Source: Synechococcaceae cyanobacterium
GTDB taxonomy: Bacteria; Cyanobacteriota; Cyanobacteriia; PCC-6307; Cyanobiaceae
DNA: 64,000 bases
Direction: 5' to 3'
NCBI GenBank assembly: GCA_947378425.1
Contig: CANCJV010000006.1
Location: 1-64,000, forward strand
Shown: positions 19,589 through 29,998 of the stretch, in pieces
How the letters are laid out: each line of letters opens with the position of its first letter
Numbering within the stretch: position 1 is the first letter of the stretch
The notes under the pieces: model-generated
What the model saw: the letters and a program-made list of their open reading frames with translations, nothing else
Databases searched by the model: none
Told to the model about the DNA's origin: nothing
Translations under genes and position numbers: made by a program

Positions 19589-22500
19589 ATGACCGTGACC
19601 GCCAGCAGCGGCAGCACCAGGGTCACCCCCCAGCGCTACGACACCCTGCCGCTCTCCAGCGTCCGTCAGGCGGAGCAACAGGACCGCTTCCCCGACCGCT
19701 GCGAACTCGACACCCTGACCACCTTCTTCCAGAGTGGCCAGATCAGGGTGACGGTGGCCCAGCGGCTGTCGGCCAATGCCGCTGCGATCGTGGCCAAGGC
19801 CGCCAACCGCATCTTTTCGGGCGGCACACCGCTCTCCTATCTCGACTCCCCCCTGCCCGGCGGTGCCGGTGCCGAGGGCGAACCGCTCGCTGCTGACCAG
19901 GCGGCCTTCCAGCGATCGGTGCAGACCTTCACCGGCGCCGCTGCCAGTCGCGGCAACCTGCTGAGCCGGCTGCTCGAAGGTGCCGGTGGCGACGCCGATG
20001 TGCGGGTGATCCTGCCCACCGGTTTCACCCCCATCAGCGTCGGTCGCTACGGCACCGACCGGATGAAGAAGTCGATCCGCGACCTTGCCTGGTTCCTGCG
20101 CTACGTCAGCTACGCGATCGTCGCCGGCGACCCCAGCATCCTGGCCGTCAACACCCGCGGTCTGCGGGACGTGCTCGAGAAGGCCTGCTCCCTGGCCGCC
20201 ACCAACGTGGCCCTGCAGGAAATGAGGGCCGCCGGCGCCGGCCTGTTCCAGGGCGAGCCCCAGGCCCGCAGCCTGGTCATCGACTACTTCAACGTGTTGC
20301 TCAAGGAACTGGAGGTACCCACACCCTCCAGCCGCGCCCGGCTGGGCAGCCCGGTCAACCAGGGCCTGCAGCTGCCCGCGATCTACGCCCTGGCGGCTGA
20401 GGGGGGGCAGCGCTTCATCATGCGCCCGAGGCTTCCCGGCAGCGAAAAGGCTGAAGTGATCCGGGCCGCCTACCGCCAGGTGTTCGAGCGCGACATCGCC
20501 AAGGCCTATTCCCAGGAGGTCTGCCCCGTTGAGGCCACCCAGGTGCGCCAGGGCCAGTTGTCGATGCGGGAATTCATCCGCGCCCTTGGCCGGAGTAACG
20601 AATACCGGCGCCAGTTCTACGGGCGCTTCTCCAACAGCCGGGTCGTCGAGCTGGCCTTCCGCCACTTCCTGGGTCGCGGCGTCAGCTCGATTGAGGAATT
20701 CCGCCAGTACTTCGCCATTGTCAGCAGCAGGGGACTCGGCGGCCTGGTCGACGCCCTGGTCAATGGCCTGGAATACGCCCGGGTCTTCGGCGAGGAAACC
20801 GTTCCTTACCTACGGGACCTGGGCGAAGAGGCCCAGGAGAGTGCCGGCTGGGGATCCAACCGCAAGCTCTTCCGCTACAGCGCCCCGTTCGAGGGTGCCC
20901 CTCAGTACATCACCCTCTACGCCTCCTACCGCCAGCCCTTCGCCGACCAGCATCCCTACGGCGGTGGCAACGATCCGATCGGCCTCAATTACGGCGCCAT
21001 CTTCCCGTCCAGTACCGCCTCGGTGGCCACCCGGCCGGCGCCGTTCAGCTATGACAGCCGCCGGATCCTGATCGGCAACGGCCTGCGTCAGCCGGGCCAG
21101 ATGGACAGCGCCCAGTTCCGCAAGTCCACCCCGCGCCGGGTCGGCCCCAGAGTGCTGCGGCTGCAACAGATCGCCACCGGTGGCAACTCCGTGCCGAGGC
21201 GCGGGGGCCAGCCCAGCATCCGCGGCACCGAAGCGGCCACCCAGGCGGTGATCCGCGGCGTCTATGTCCAGATTCTGGGCACCGCCGGCTATGCCGGTGA
21301 GCGCAACACCGTCGAGGAGATCAAGCTCGAAAACGGTGACATCAGCCTGCGGGAGTTCATCCGCCAGGTGGCCCGCTCCAAGGCCTTCCGTCGTCGCTAC
21401 TGGAGTGGCCTGTACATCTGCAAGGCGATCGAGGTGATGCATCGCCGCATCCTGGGGCGCCCCACCTTCGGCCGCTGGGAGATCGACAGCTACTTCGACA
21501 CCGCTGCCCGCAGCGGCTTCTACGGCGTCGTCGACGCCATGATCAACAGCCGCGAGTACAACGAAGCCTTCGGTGAGGACACAGTTCCCTACGAACGCTT
21601 CATCACCGCCAGCGACCGCAACGCCCGTCAGGTGCCTTCCCTGCGTCGTCCCTTCGATGGCGCTGCCGTGGCCGATCTCACACCGGTCAGTCGTCCTGAT
21701 GTACCCAGGCCGCAACAGCTGCGAACCGTCGCTGACACCGTTGCCCGCAACCTGCCCGATCGCAATCGCGTCATTCGAGGCAGCTGGACGGCCGCCATCA
21801 GCGGCGGCCAGAGCGTTGCTCCTGCCCCTGCGAGCATCGCCGGACCCCATAGCATCAAGCAGCCCCCGCTACCGAGCCGCAGCTGGAGTCAGCCGCGCTG
21901 GCAGCCAGGGATGGTCCCGTCGCTGCCGAGGCGAGCGCCCTCTCCAGTCGTAGGCACCCCACTGGCGCCTACGTCGCTGACGGGCACGGGCGACTGGCGT
22001 GCGGCCCAGACCAGCGGCTATGGTTCAGCGCTGGCTGAGCAGCCTGGTGCCGCGATGGCGAAGGCCCTGCGGCCAGGTTCACCCCAGGGGTTCAGGCGTC
22101 GTCAGAGTCTGGGACGTCCCGTCCAGCTGCCCACCGCCCCCAGTGCGAGCCAGTTGAGCGAGGCGATTGAAGCGAGCTATCGCCAACTGCTCAATCGCAC
22201 GCCTCTGGCCGCCGAGCGACTCGGTGATGCCGAATCCCAGTTCCGCAACGGGGTGTTCACCGTGGCTGATTTCGTCGGCCAGATCGCCCTGAGCGACTTG
22301 TTCCAGCAACGCATCCAACGCATGGCACCACTGCGGGGTGCCTCGGCGGTCTATCTCGCCCTGCTGGGGCGCGCCGCCCAGCCTGCGGAGGTGAGCGGCT
22401 TCCTCGCCACACGCTCCAGCCACGGTCAGAGGGCGGCGGTTGAAGCCGTGCTCTCCAGTTCGGAGTACGCCAGCAGCTTCGGCCGCGATACCGTGCCCTA

Positions 22501-22612
22501 TCTCACGGGTTTGAACACCGCCGACGGCCTGCCCTTGAGCACCGTCAACCGCACGGCCAACCTCTACGGCGGTAATGCTGGCCTGAATCCGCCGCCGGGC
22601 GGAGCCATCTGA
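19589..22612 (+). CDS. apcE: Phycobilisome core-membrane linker (LCM, terminal emitter)
   Basis: A 1007-aa protein that anchors the phycobilisome core to the thylakoid, organises the core cylinders and passes energy to photosystem II. Residues 1-235 are the phycobiliprotein-like domain, with the conserved RDLAWFLRYVSYAIVAGDPS and the bilin-region Cys200 in LEKACSLAATN; the loop insertion lies about residues 77-150. Three linker repeats follow: near 285 (EVIRAAYRQVFERD), 545 (AVIRGVYVQILG) and 853 (EAIEASYRQLLNR). Three repeats predict a tricylindrical core. A Pro/Ser-rich spacer separates repeats 2 and 3. It lies 410 bp upstream of apcA. Confidence 0.98.
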   Translation: MTVTASSGSTRVTPQRYDTLPLSSVRQAEQQDRFPDRCELDTLTTFFQSGQIRVTVAQRLSANAAAIVAKAANRIFSGGTPLSYLDSPLPGGAGAEGEPLAADQAAFQRSVQTFTGAAASRGNLLSRLLEGAGGDADVRVILPTGFTPISVGRYGTDRMKKSIRDLAWFLRYVSYAIVAGDPSILAVNTRGLRDVLEKACSLAATNVALQEMRAAGAGLFQGEPQARSLVIDYFNVLLKELEVPTPSSRARLGSPVNQGLQLPAIYALAAEGGQRFIMRPRLPGSEKAEVIRAAYRQVFERDIAKAYSQEVCPVEATQVRQGQLSMREFIRALGRSNEYRRQFYGRFSNSRVVELAFRHFLGRGVSSIEEFRQYFAIVSSRGLGGLVDALVNGLEYARVFGEETVPYLRDLGEEAQESAGWGSNRKLFRYSAPFEGAPQYITLYASYRQPFADQHPYGGGNDPIGLNYGAIFPSSTASVATRPAPFSYDSRRILIGNGLRQPGQMDSAQFRKSTPRRVGPRVLRLQQIATGGNSVPRRGGQPSIRGTEAATQAVIRGVYVQILGTAGYAGERNTVEEIKLENGDISLREFIRQVARSKAFRRRYWSGLYICKAIEVMHRRILGRPTFGRWEIDSYFDTAARSGFYGVVDAMINSREYNEAFGEDTVPYERFITASDRNARQVPSLRRPFDGAAVADLTPVSRPDVPRPQQLRTVADTVARNLPDRNRVIRGSWTAAISGGQSVAPAPASIAGPHSIKQPPLPSRSWSQPRWQPGMVPSLPRRAPSPVVGTPLAPTSLTGTGDWRAAQTSGYGSALAEQPGAAMAKALRPGSPQGFRRRQSLGRPVQLPTAPSASQLSEAIEASYRQLLNRTPLAAERLGDAESQFRNGVFTVADFVGQIALSDLFQQRIQRMAPLRGASAVYLALLGRAAQPAEVSGFLATRSSHGQRAAVEAVLSSSEYASSFGRDTVPYLTGLNTADGLPLSTVNRTANLYGGNAGLNPPPGGAI

Positions 22613-22672
22613 GACGGACGGCCAGGGGAGAGGATCCGGCCCCGGAGGCCTGAACCTCGGGCAAGTGCCGAC

Positions 22673-22707
22673 AGCAACCTCCCGGAGGCAAACTCCGGGA
22701 GGTTGCT
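22673..22707 (+). terminator. Strong hairpin after apcE
   Basis: A perfect 15-bp stem (agcaacctcccggag and its complement) closes a 5-nt loop, 60 bp after the apcE stop, followed by tttat rather than a long T run. It could terminate apcE transcription, or act as a stabiliser or partial attenuator between the low-abundance linker and the abundant allophycocyanin genes downstream. Confidence 0.75.
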
Positions 22708-23022
22708 TTATGCATTCTTCTGCTGAACTCAAGAAGCGATTCATCGCCAAGATCGGGGGATGTTCGCTTGCTTTGATCTGGAGTCTCGGCAGGAAGTGAT
22801 TAACAATTGCTGCGGTCGGCAGCAGTCACCAACTGGCGCCAGAACCTTTGCAGCCCAAGGGATCTCAACCGCAATTCGGCCGTGAAGATCTGTTACCGGC
22901 ACCCAGGCTCCAGAGGAGCGTTGCCACAGAATGATTCGGCGGTCGACACTGTCGGCCTCAACCCTTACCCACCGGATACCGGTCTCCTTCAACGGTGGCC
23001 GCTTGCTTCGAGGCAGAACTGC
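22708..23022 (+). promoter_or_regulatory. apcA upstream region
   Basis: A 315-bp non-coding interval between the apcE hairpin and the apcA start. Highly expressed apcAB operons usually have their own promoter and a long leader, so one is expected here, but I cannot point to a convincing -10/-35 pair. The frame of apcA stays open back to 22807; the extra residues have no phycobiliprotein similarity and are not coding. Confidence 0.4.
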
Positions 23023-23508
23023 ATGAGCATCGTCTCCAACTCGATCATCAACGCGGACGCCGAAGCCCGCTACCTCAGCCCTGGCGAACTCGACCAGATC
23101 AAGTCGTTTGTGGCTGGTGGTCAGCGTCGCCTCCGCGTCGCCCAAGTCCTGGCAGAAAGCCGCGAGCGCATCGTCAAGCAGGCCGGTGGCCAGCTTTTCC
23201 AGAAGCGCCCTGACGTCATCTCCCCCGGAGGCAATGCCTACGGTGAAGAGATGACCGCCAGCTGCCTGCGGGACATGGATTACTACCTGCGCTTGGTCAC
23301 GTACGGCGTCGTCGCCGGCGATGTGACCCCGATCGAAGAGATCGGCATCATCGGCGCCCGGGAAATGTACCGAGCCCTCGGCACCCCCCTGGAAGCGATG
23401 GCGGAAGCCGTGCGTGAAATGAAGTCGGTGGCCACCGGCATCCTCACTGGCTCCGATGCCGAGGAAGCCGGTTTCTACTTCGACTACGTCGTCGGCGCCC
23501 TCTCCTGA
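23023..23508 (+). CDS. apcA: Allophycocyanin alpha chain
   Basis: A 161-aa phycobiliprotein of the core cylinders. The chromophore-binding Cys81 is in [16 protein letters not shown]. The start [20 protein letters not shown] is canonical and sets the start at ATG 23023, although the frame is open upstream. Pairs with ApcB to form the alpha-beta monomer, then trimers. The apcB start follows 42 bp downstream and apcC follows, so the three form the core operon. Confidence 0.98.
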   Translation: MSIVSNSIINADAEARYLSPGELDQIKSFVAGGQRRLRVAQVLAESRERIVKQAGGQLFQKRPDVISPGGNAYGEEMTASCLRDMDYYLRLVTYGVVAGDVTPIEEIGIIGAREMYRALGTPLEAMAEAVREMKSVATGILTGSDAEEAGFYFDYVVGALS

Positions 23509-23550
23509 GGTCTCTTCCCTCTCCGTTCATCGCCACTCCTCTCAGGATCC

Positions 23551-24036
23551 ATGCAAGACGCCATCACCAACGTCATCAACCAGTCCGACGTTCAAGGTCT
23601 CTACCTTGACGGCGGTTCCATCGGCAGGCTTGAGCAGTACTTCGCCAGCGGTGAGCTGCGCGTCCGTGCCGCCGCCACCATCAGCGCCAATGCCTCGGCC
23701 ATCATCAAGGAAGCCGTCGCCAAGGCACTGCTGTATTCGGACATCACCCGTCCGGGCGGCAACATGTACACCACTCGTCGCTATGCGGCCTGCATCCGCG
23801 ACCTGGATTACTACCTGCGCTACGCCACCTACGCCATGCTGGCTGGTGACACCTCGATCCTCGACGAGCGTGTTCTGAACGGCCTCAAGGAGACCTACAA
23901 CTCCCTCGGCGTGCCCATCGGTGCCACCGTTCAGTCAATTCAGGCCATGAAGGAAGCCACCGCCTCCCTGGTCGGCCCCGACGCCGGTCGTGAGATGGGC
24001 GTCTACTTCGACTACATCAGCTCGGGCCTTGCCTGA
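23551..24036 (+). CDS. apcB: Allophycocyanin beta chain
   Basis: A 161-aa beta subunit of allophycocyanin. The bilin Cys81 is in [20 protein letters not shown], and Asn71 in [10 protein letters not shown] is the residue methylated in phycobiliprotein beta chains. Length is exactly that of the family. Encoded between apcA and apcC. Confidence 0.98.
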   Translation: MQDAITNVINQSDVQGLYLDGGSIGRLEQYFASGELRVRAAATISANASAIIKEAVAKALLYSDITRPGGNMYTTRRYAACIRDLDYYLRYATYAMLAGDTSILDERVLNGLKETYNSLGVPIGATVQSIQAMKEATASLVGPDAGREMGVYFDYISSGLA

Positions 24037-24068
24037 TCCCTGCACAGTCGTCCCGACCCGGAGCCCCC

Positions 24069-24269
24069 ATGCGCCTGTTCAAGATCACAGCCTGCATTCC
24101 TTGTCCTGAAAAGGCCAGAAGCCAGCGTGAATTGCAAAACACCTACTTCACCAAGTGGGTGCCTTATTCCAGTTGGTTCGCGGAACAGCAGCGCATCATG
24201 AAACAGGGTGGCAAGATCCTGAAAGTGGAGTTGGTCGCCGGACGTCGCCAGCAAAACTGCGGTAACTGA
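24069..24269 (+). CDS. apcC: Phycobilisome small core linker LC7.8
   Basis: A 66-aa linker that caps the allophycocyanin trimers at the ends of core cylinders. The sequence begins MRLFKITACIPCPEKARSQR and contains the family pattern NTYFTKWVPYSSWFAEQQRI. It is 32 bp after apcB, in the usual apcABC order. Confidence 0.96.
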   Translation: MRLFKITACIPCPEKARSQRELQNTYFTKWVPYSSWFAEQQRIMKQGGKILKVELVAGRRQQNCGN

Positions 24270-24968
24270 CGGACAGTCTGAGCAGCTGGCCTTCATGGGG
24301 CGCAGCTGTTCCTTCCCTTCCATCAGGGCGCTGAACCGCTGATCTCGCTTTGTTCGCCTGACTCGGTTTGAAGTCCATCAATCACTCAGGGATCGGCATC
24401 TGAATCTGGTTCTCGCCCAGACTCGTTGTTTCACCCAATTGATGGTTCTGTCTATAACTCAAGGGCCAAATTTTCTGAACAACGTCGCTGCCGCGTCTTA
24501 ATCAGATTCTGTGGCCCATGTTCGCCATCAGCTGATGGACGGGGTTACCCAGGTCTTTCCAGAGGAAGGCCTGGGTTTCGGTTTTGGGGCGCACCTGCCT
24601 AGGCCCTTGCCACCAGCATTGCTGAGGCCCTCCGTTTTCCGCATCCCAACCCTGCTGGTGAGCGAACAGCCCCTGGCTGCATGCCCGCAACTGCCACGGT
24701 CAGGGCTGAGCTCCATGCGCACAGGGTGAGGTCTGGGCAGGTGCAGGCTCAGCCACTGAAACGGGGGCCCTCCCCGGACGCGGGCTTCGGCTGCCGCGTC
24801 ACAAGCCCCTGGGTTGATTGCAACGGTGTTCGGCCAGGTCTGAGGGCATCCGAAGCTGCTGGTGGCTGCGAATTGAGGCGCTCTTGCCCAGGCTGACTCA
24901 ACGCTTTGTTGGGGCTTTTTTGCTGACAGGACTCGACAAGGCCAGCCCCTTCACGGCTCAATGGGCCA
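24270..24968. other. 700-bp stretch without a supported gene
   Basis: Between apcC and ftsW the codon phase typical of the neighbours disappears. A 62-codon minus-strand frame (24690-24502) and several others are open, but none has a recognisable domain or ribosome binding site. No convincing terminator for the apc operon was found by eye. A short T-rich stretch (gcttttttgctg, near 24920) lies too far from a stem to be called. Confidence 0.5.
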
Positions 24969-26216
24969 TTGGCGATTGACGTGGCCCCAGCCTTGACTCC
25001 AACCCCTCTTCGATCGCTCGGCCGCACTGGCGCCCAGGACGCCAACCCCAGCCCTGCTAGCCAGGGCCTGCTGCCCCTTCCCTGGGATCTGTGGCCCGCC
25101 GAAGCGAGGCTGCTGATCAGCCTGGTTGCGCTCTGGAGCATCGTGGGCCTGCTGATCCTCACCTCCGCCAGCTGGTTCGTCGCCGACCGGGAAATGGGCG
25201 ATGCGGCCTACTACCTCAAGCGCCAGGCGCTCTGGCTTCTGGCCAGCTGGGGCCTGCTGCTGCTGGCCATCCGCACGTCCCTGCGCCGCTGGCTGCACCT
25301 GGCGGGTACGGCCCTGGTGATCTCAGGGGTGCTGATCGCCGCCACGCTGGTGATCGGCAGCACGGTGAACGGCGCCAGTCGCTGGCTGGTGCTCGGACCG
25401 ATTCAGATCCAGCCCACCGAACTGGTGAAACCATTCGTTGTGCTGCAGGGAGCCGTGCTGTTTTCCCACTGGCGCCGCATCGGTAACGATCAGAAATTGC
25501 TCTGGCTGGCCATCTTCGGCGGTGTGATCCTGCTGATCCTCAAGCAGCCCAACCTCAGCACCGCGGCGCTGATGGGGCTGTTGCTCTGGCTGATGGCCCT
25601 GGCCGGGGGCCTCTCCCTGCCCCTGTTGATTGGCGCGGCGGGGGCAGGGGGCCTGCTCGGCGTCAGCAGCATCATGATCAACACGTACCAGCGGCTGCGG
25701 GTCACCTCCTTCCTCAATCCCTGGCGTGACGCCCAGGGCGATGGCTATCAGCTGGTTCAGAGTCTGCTGGCGATCGGTTCGGGAGGCATCCTCGGCGAGG
25801 GCTTCGGGCTTTCGACCCAGAAGCTCCAGTACCTGCCGATCCAGACCACCGATTTCATCTTCGCGGTGTTTGCCGAGGAGTTCGGCTACGTCGGTTCGGT
25901 GATGCTGTTGCTGTTTCTGTTGATCTTCGGCTTTGTCGGACTGAGGGTGGCCCTCAGCTGCCGCAGCAACCAACATCGCCTGGTGGCTATCGGTTGCACC
26001 ACCCTGCTGGTCGGCCAGTCGATCCTCAACATCGCCGTCGCCAGTGGTGCCATGCCCACCACCGGCCTGCCGCTGCCGATGATCAGCTACGGCGGTAACT
26101 CCCTGCTCAGCAGCCTGTTGATCGCCGGCCTGCTGATCCGCTGCTCTCTTGAAACCACGGGGCTTGAAACCACCCGGCCGCGCCGTCGGCGCCAGCCAGC
26201 TGCCCCGATAGGGTGA
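24969..26216 (+). CDS. ftsW: SEDS-family peptidoglycan polymerase FtsW/RodA
   Basis: A 415-aa multi-pass membrane protein of the FtsW/RodA/SpoVE family, which polymerises lipid II at the septum or sidewall. Features are about ten membrane segments, NGASRWLVLGPIQIQPTELV, the FLNPWRDAQGDGYQLVQSL loop containing the conserved Asp region, DFIFAVFAEEFGYVG, and PTTGLPLPMISYGGNSLLSS. FtsW is preferred over RodA because ftsW commonly sits before ccdA-ccsB in picocyanobacteria; the sequence alone does not prove it. The start is uncertain: TTG 24969 is the longest, and GTG 24981 or a later site is possible because the first 35 residues are weakly conserved. Confidence 0.85.
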   Translation: MAIDVAPALTPTPLRSLGRTGAQDANPSPASQGLLPLPWDLWPAEARLLISLVALWSIVGLLILTSASWFVADREMGDAAYYLKRQALWLLASWGLLLLAIRTSLRRWLHLAGTALVISGVLIAATLVIGSTVNGASRWLVLGPIQIQPTELVKPFVVLQGAVLFSHWRRIGNDQKLLWLAIFGGVILLILKQPNLSTAALMGLLLWLMALAGGLSLPLLIGAAGAGGLLGVSSIMINTYQRLRVTSFLNPWRDAQGDGYQLVQSLLAIGSGGILGEGFGLSTQKLQYLPIQTTDFIFAVFAEEFGYVGSVMLLLFLLIFGFVGLRVALSCRSNQHRLVAIGCTTLLVGQSILNIAVASGAMPTTGLPLPMISYGGNSLLSSLLIAGLLIRCSLETTGLETTRPRRRRQPAAPIG

Positions 26217-26241
26217 GCCCAGCGGCCTTTATCCTCCGGCC

Positions 26242-26997
26242 ATGACCAGCCTCGGGCTGCTGCTCGCCGACTGGGCCCGCAGCAGCGAACATCTGCTGCA
26301 GAGCTCCCTGGCCCATCCGGGTCCGATCACCCTGGCTGCGGTCTTCGCCGGTGGTGTGCTGACCAGCCTCGGCCCCTGTTCTCTTTCCCTGTTGCCCGTG
26401 ACCCTGGCCTATCTGGCCGGCTTCGCTGCCGATGGCCCCAGGGTCCGGTTGCAGCCGTCCATGCCTCGCCAGGCTCCCTGGCAGCGCAGCATCAGCTTTG
26501 CCGCCGGCATCGTTCTCTCCCTGGTGCTTCTGGGTCTGGCCAGTGGTCTGCTGGGTCGCCTGTACGGCAGCCTGCCCAGCCAGATTCCGCTGCTGGTGGC
26601 GGTTGTGGCGGTGGTGATGGGACTGAATCTGCTCGGCCTGCTGCGCTTTCCCCTCCCTGTCGGTCCCGATCCCGAGGTCTGGCGCCGCCGGGTGCCGGCA
26701 CCACTGGCCCCCTTGGCCGCCGGACTCGCCTTCGGTCTGGCGGCAACCCCCTGCACCACCCCGGTGCTGGCCGTGTTGCTGGCCTGGATGGCCCAGAACG
26801 GCCGCCCCCTGGAGGGCATGGTGCTGCTCACCTGCTTTGGTGCTGGTCAGGTGCTGCCCCTGCTGCTGGTCGGCACCGCCGCCGCCAGCCTGCCCGATCT
26901 CCTGAAGCTGCGTCAGCTGGGCCAATGGATCCCACCAATCAGCGGCGTGGTGTTGCTGACCACAGGCGGACTCACCCTGCTCTCCCAGCTGCCATGA
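26242..26997 (+). CDS. ccdA: Cytochrome c biogenesis protein CcdA
   Basis: A 251-aa membrane protein with six hydrophobic segments that carries reducing equivalents across the thylakoid or plasma membrane to keep apocytochrome c thiols reduced. The redox Cys pair is found in [20 protein letters not shown] and [16 protein letters not shown]. It overlaps ccsB by four bases (ATGA), so both halves of the System II c-type cytochrome pathway are translated together. Confidence 0.92.
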   Translation: MTSLGLLLADWARSSEHLLQSSLAHPGPITLAAVFAGGVLTSLGPCSLSLLPVTLAYLAGFAADGPRVRLQPSMPRQAPWQRSISFAAGIVLSLVLLGLASGLLGRLYGSLPSQIPLLVAVVAVVMGLNLLGLLRFPLPVGPDPEVWRRRVPAPLAPLAAGLAFGLAATPCTTPVLAVLLAWMAQNGRPLEGMVLLTCFGAGQVLPLLLVGTAAASLPDLLKLRQLGQWIPPISGVVLLTTGGLTLLSQLP

Positions 26998-28568
26998 CGG
27001 CGGCTCCCTCTTCGACCACCTGGCGCCAGCTGCTGCGGTGGCTCAGCTGGCTGGCCGACCTGCGCCTGGCGATCACGTTGCTGCTGGTGATCGCCCTCGC
27101 CAGTGGCGTCGGCACCGCCATCCCCCAGAAAGAAAGCGAGCTCTTCTACCACCAGCGCTATGACCCGGCCCCCTGGCTGGGCCTGGTCGATGGCAAGGGG
27201 ATCCTGCAGCTGCAACTGGACCACGTTTATTCCAGTGGCTGGTTCCTGGCGCTGCTGGCCTGGCTGGGCCTGGCCCTGGTGCTGTGCAGCTGGCGTCGCC
27301 AGTGGCCTGCCCTGCAGGCCTCCCTGCGCTGGATCGACTACCGCTCCCCGCGCCAGCTGAGCAAGTTGAGTGTGGCCGAAACGCTGCTCAGCGCCGAGCC
27401 AGGCCCCTGCCTGGATCGGTTGGAGCGGGAACTGCGGGCGGGAGGTTGGCAGGTGCAACGCCAGCCCGATCGCCTGGCGGCCCGGAGGGGCGTGCTGGGC
27501 CGGGTCGGTCCGCTGCTGGTCCATGCCGGGCTGGTGGTGCTGATGGTGGGAGCTGCCTGGGGGGCTGTGGCGGGCCAGCGGTTGGAGCGTTTCCTTGCCC
27601 CGGGTCGGGAGCTGGAACTGCTCGACAGCCGCGGCCATACCCAGCTGACCCTGGCCCTTGACGATTTCCAGATCCAACGGGATCCGGCCGGCCGGCCCGA
27701 GCAATTCAGCTCCAGCCTGCGCTTGATTGCGCCGCCTCGGGGTGGCGAGACGCCAGCAACCGACAACACCACTGTTGATCCGGCCAGGTCGCCTTCCAGC
27801 CTTGGAGACCCCAACGCCGCAGACCCCGGATCAGCCATCAACCGGGCACGTACTGGTGTCAAGGCCCCAGCCGCAGGCGGGCCATCAGGGCCTGGCCCGG
27901 CCCCGATCGAGCAGCCACTCACGGCCCCTGAGGCGAGGCCTGCGTCCGCCAGCGCCCGTGAAGCGATGGCCGTTGCCGTGGAGCCGTTTCGGGCCGTGAT
28001 CAGCGTCAACCATCCCCTGCGCCACCGGGGCATGACCCTCTATCAGGCGGACTGGGCTCTGGCTGCGGTCAACATTCAGCTGGGGCGCAGCCCCGTCTTG
28101 CAGTTGCCGCTGCAGACCTATCCCGAACTGGGTGAGCAGGTCTGGGGCTTGGTGCTGCCAACCCGCCCCGATGGCAGCGAGCCGGTGTTTCTGAGCCTGC
28201 GCAGCGAGCAGGGACCAGCGGAGATCTTTGGCCCCGATGGCGAGCTGCTGGCCCAGATTCAGCCCGGCGGTGAACCGGTGGAGGTGCGCAGCCTGCCGAT
28301 CCGCGTGGTGTCCGTGCTGCCGGCAAGCGGCATCCTGCTCAAGCGAGATCCAGGTGTGCCCCTCGTCTACAGCGGCTTCGCCATCGCCCTGCTCGGCGGC
28401 GGGCTGAGCCTGGTGGCCACCCGCCAGCTGTGGGCCATCAGTGAAGCCGAGGCTGGACGTCTGCACGTGGCCGGCCTCTGCAATCGCGACCTGACGGCCT
28501 TCGCCGCCGAACTCCCGGCCCTGCTCGGACGGGTGTCTGCGAGTCCAGCGCCCCAGGAGGCGGCCTGA
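26994..28568 (+). CDS. ccsB: System II cytochrome c biogenesis protein CcsB/Ccs1 (ResB)
   Basis: A 524-aa ResB-type protein that works with CcsA to attach haem to c-type cytochromes on the luminal side. The start ATG 26994 overlaps the ccdA stop (ATGA). Membrane segments lie at about residues 23-40 and 75-95, near 175-195, and one near the C-terminus ([20 protein letters not shown]). [19 protein letters not shown] is a family signature. Between roughly residues 250 and 325 there is a Pro/Ala/Ser-rich, low-complexity insertion in the soluble domain that ordinary Ccs1 proteins lack. Confidence 0.9.
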   Translation: MTAAPSSTTWRQLLRWLSWLADLRLAITLLLVIALASGVGTAIPQKESELFYHQRYDPAPWLGLVDGKGILQLQLDHVYSSGWFLALLAWLGLALVLCSWRRQWPALQASLRWIDYRSPRQLSKLSVAETLLSAEPGPCLDRLERELRAGGWQVQRQPDRLAARRGVLGRVGPLLVHAGLVVLMVGAAWGAVAGQRLERFLAPGRELELLDSRGHTQLTLALDDFQIQRDPAGRPEQFSSSLRLIAPPRGGETPATDNTTVDPARSPSSLGDPNAADPGSAINRARTGVKAPAAGGPSGPGPAPIEQPLTAPEARPASASAREAMAVAVEPFRAVISVNHPLRHRGMTLYQADWALAAVNIQLGRSPVLQLPLQTYPELGEQVWGLVLPTRPDGSEPVFLSLRSEQGPAEIFGPDGELLAQIQPGGEPVEVRSLPIRVVSVLPASGILLKRDPGVPLVYSGFAIALLGGGLSLVATRQLWAISEAEAGRLHVAGLCNRDLTAFAAELPALLGRVSASPAPQEAA

Positions 28569-28588
28569 GGGGAGGGCTTTCAGAAAGG

Positions 28589-28621
28589 GCCGCCAGGAGG
28601 AGCTTCTCCCTGCCTGGCGGC
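28589..28621. terminator. Bidirectional terminator between ccsB and queF
   Basis: A 9-bp perfect stem (gccgccagg at 28589-28597 and cctggcggc at 28613-28621) lies between the convergent ccsB and queF genes. Neither side has a long T run, so termination strength is uncertain. Confidence 0.5.
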
Positions 28622-28631
28622 TCCCTCAAGC

Positions 28632-29051
28632 TCAACAGGGCTGGCGTTGCCCATGGCTGACCCGCACCAGGGTGTGCACGTTGCCACGGGGATTGAAATC
28701 GGCCAGCAGCTCCATCCAGACCGGCTCACAGGCGGCGACGAAGTCGTCGAGGATCAGGTTGGCGACTTCCTCATGGGAGATGGTGCGTTCGCGGTAGCCA
28801 TTCACATAGAGCTTGAGGGCCTTCAGCTCCAGCACCCGAGGGCCGGGCTGATAGAGCAACCGCAGCACGGCGAAATCGGGGTAACCCGAGAACGGGCACT
28901 TGCAGGTGAACTCCGGCAGCTCGATCGACACCTCATAGGGCCGGCCCGGGCGAGGGTTGTCGAAGCAGATCAGCTCGGCCTCGGCGATCGCCCGCTCGCC
29001 GTAGCTCGGCGTCTGGGTGCGTTCGGCCGGATCGGTGGCACCAAGGACCAT
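28632..29051 (-). CDS. queF: NADPH-dependent 7-cyano-7-deazaguanine reductase
   Basis: Reduces preQ0 to preQ1 in queuosine synthesis, in the cytoplasm. From ATG 29051 the protein is 139 aa, a type I (unimodular) QueF. The nucleophilic Cys is in ELPEFTCKCPFSGYPDFA and the substrate-specificity motif is ELKALKLYVNGYRER. The C-terminal DFNPRGNVHTLVRVSHG is typical. The open frame continues to 29228 but those 59 residues have no QueF similarity. Confidence 0.93.
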   Translation of the reverse strand: MVLGATDPAERTQTPSYGERAIAEAELICFDNPRPGRPYEVSIELPEFTCKCPFSGYPDFAVLRLLYQPGPRVLELKALKLYVNGYRERTISHEEVANLILDDFVAACEPVWMELLADFNPRGNVHTLVRVSHGQRQPC

Positions 29052-29941
<890 letters not shown>

Positions 29942-29998
29942 ACCGGGCCTGCTCCCGAGCTGAACCTGCTCTCGCCTCCAATCGGAGCGAGCGCAGAT

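Noticed and set aside
24502..24690. 62-codon minus-strand frame between apcC and ftsW
   Set aside because: The composition and lack of any recognised motif do not support coding; it could not be tested further.
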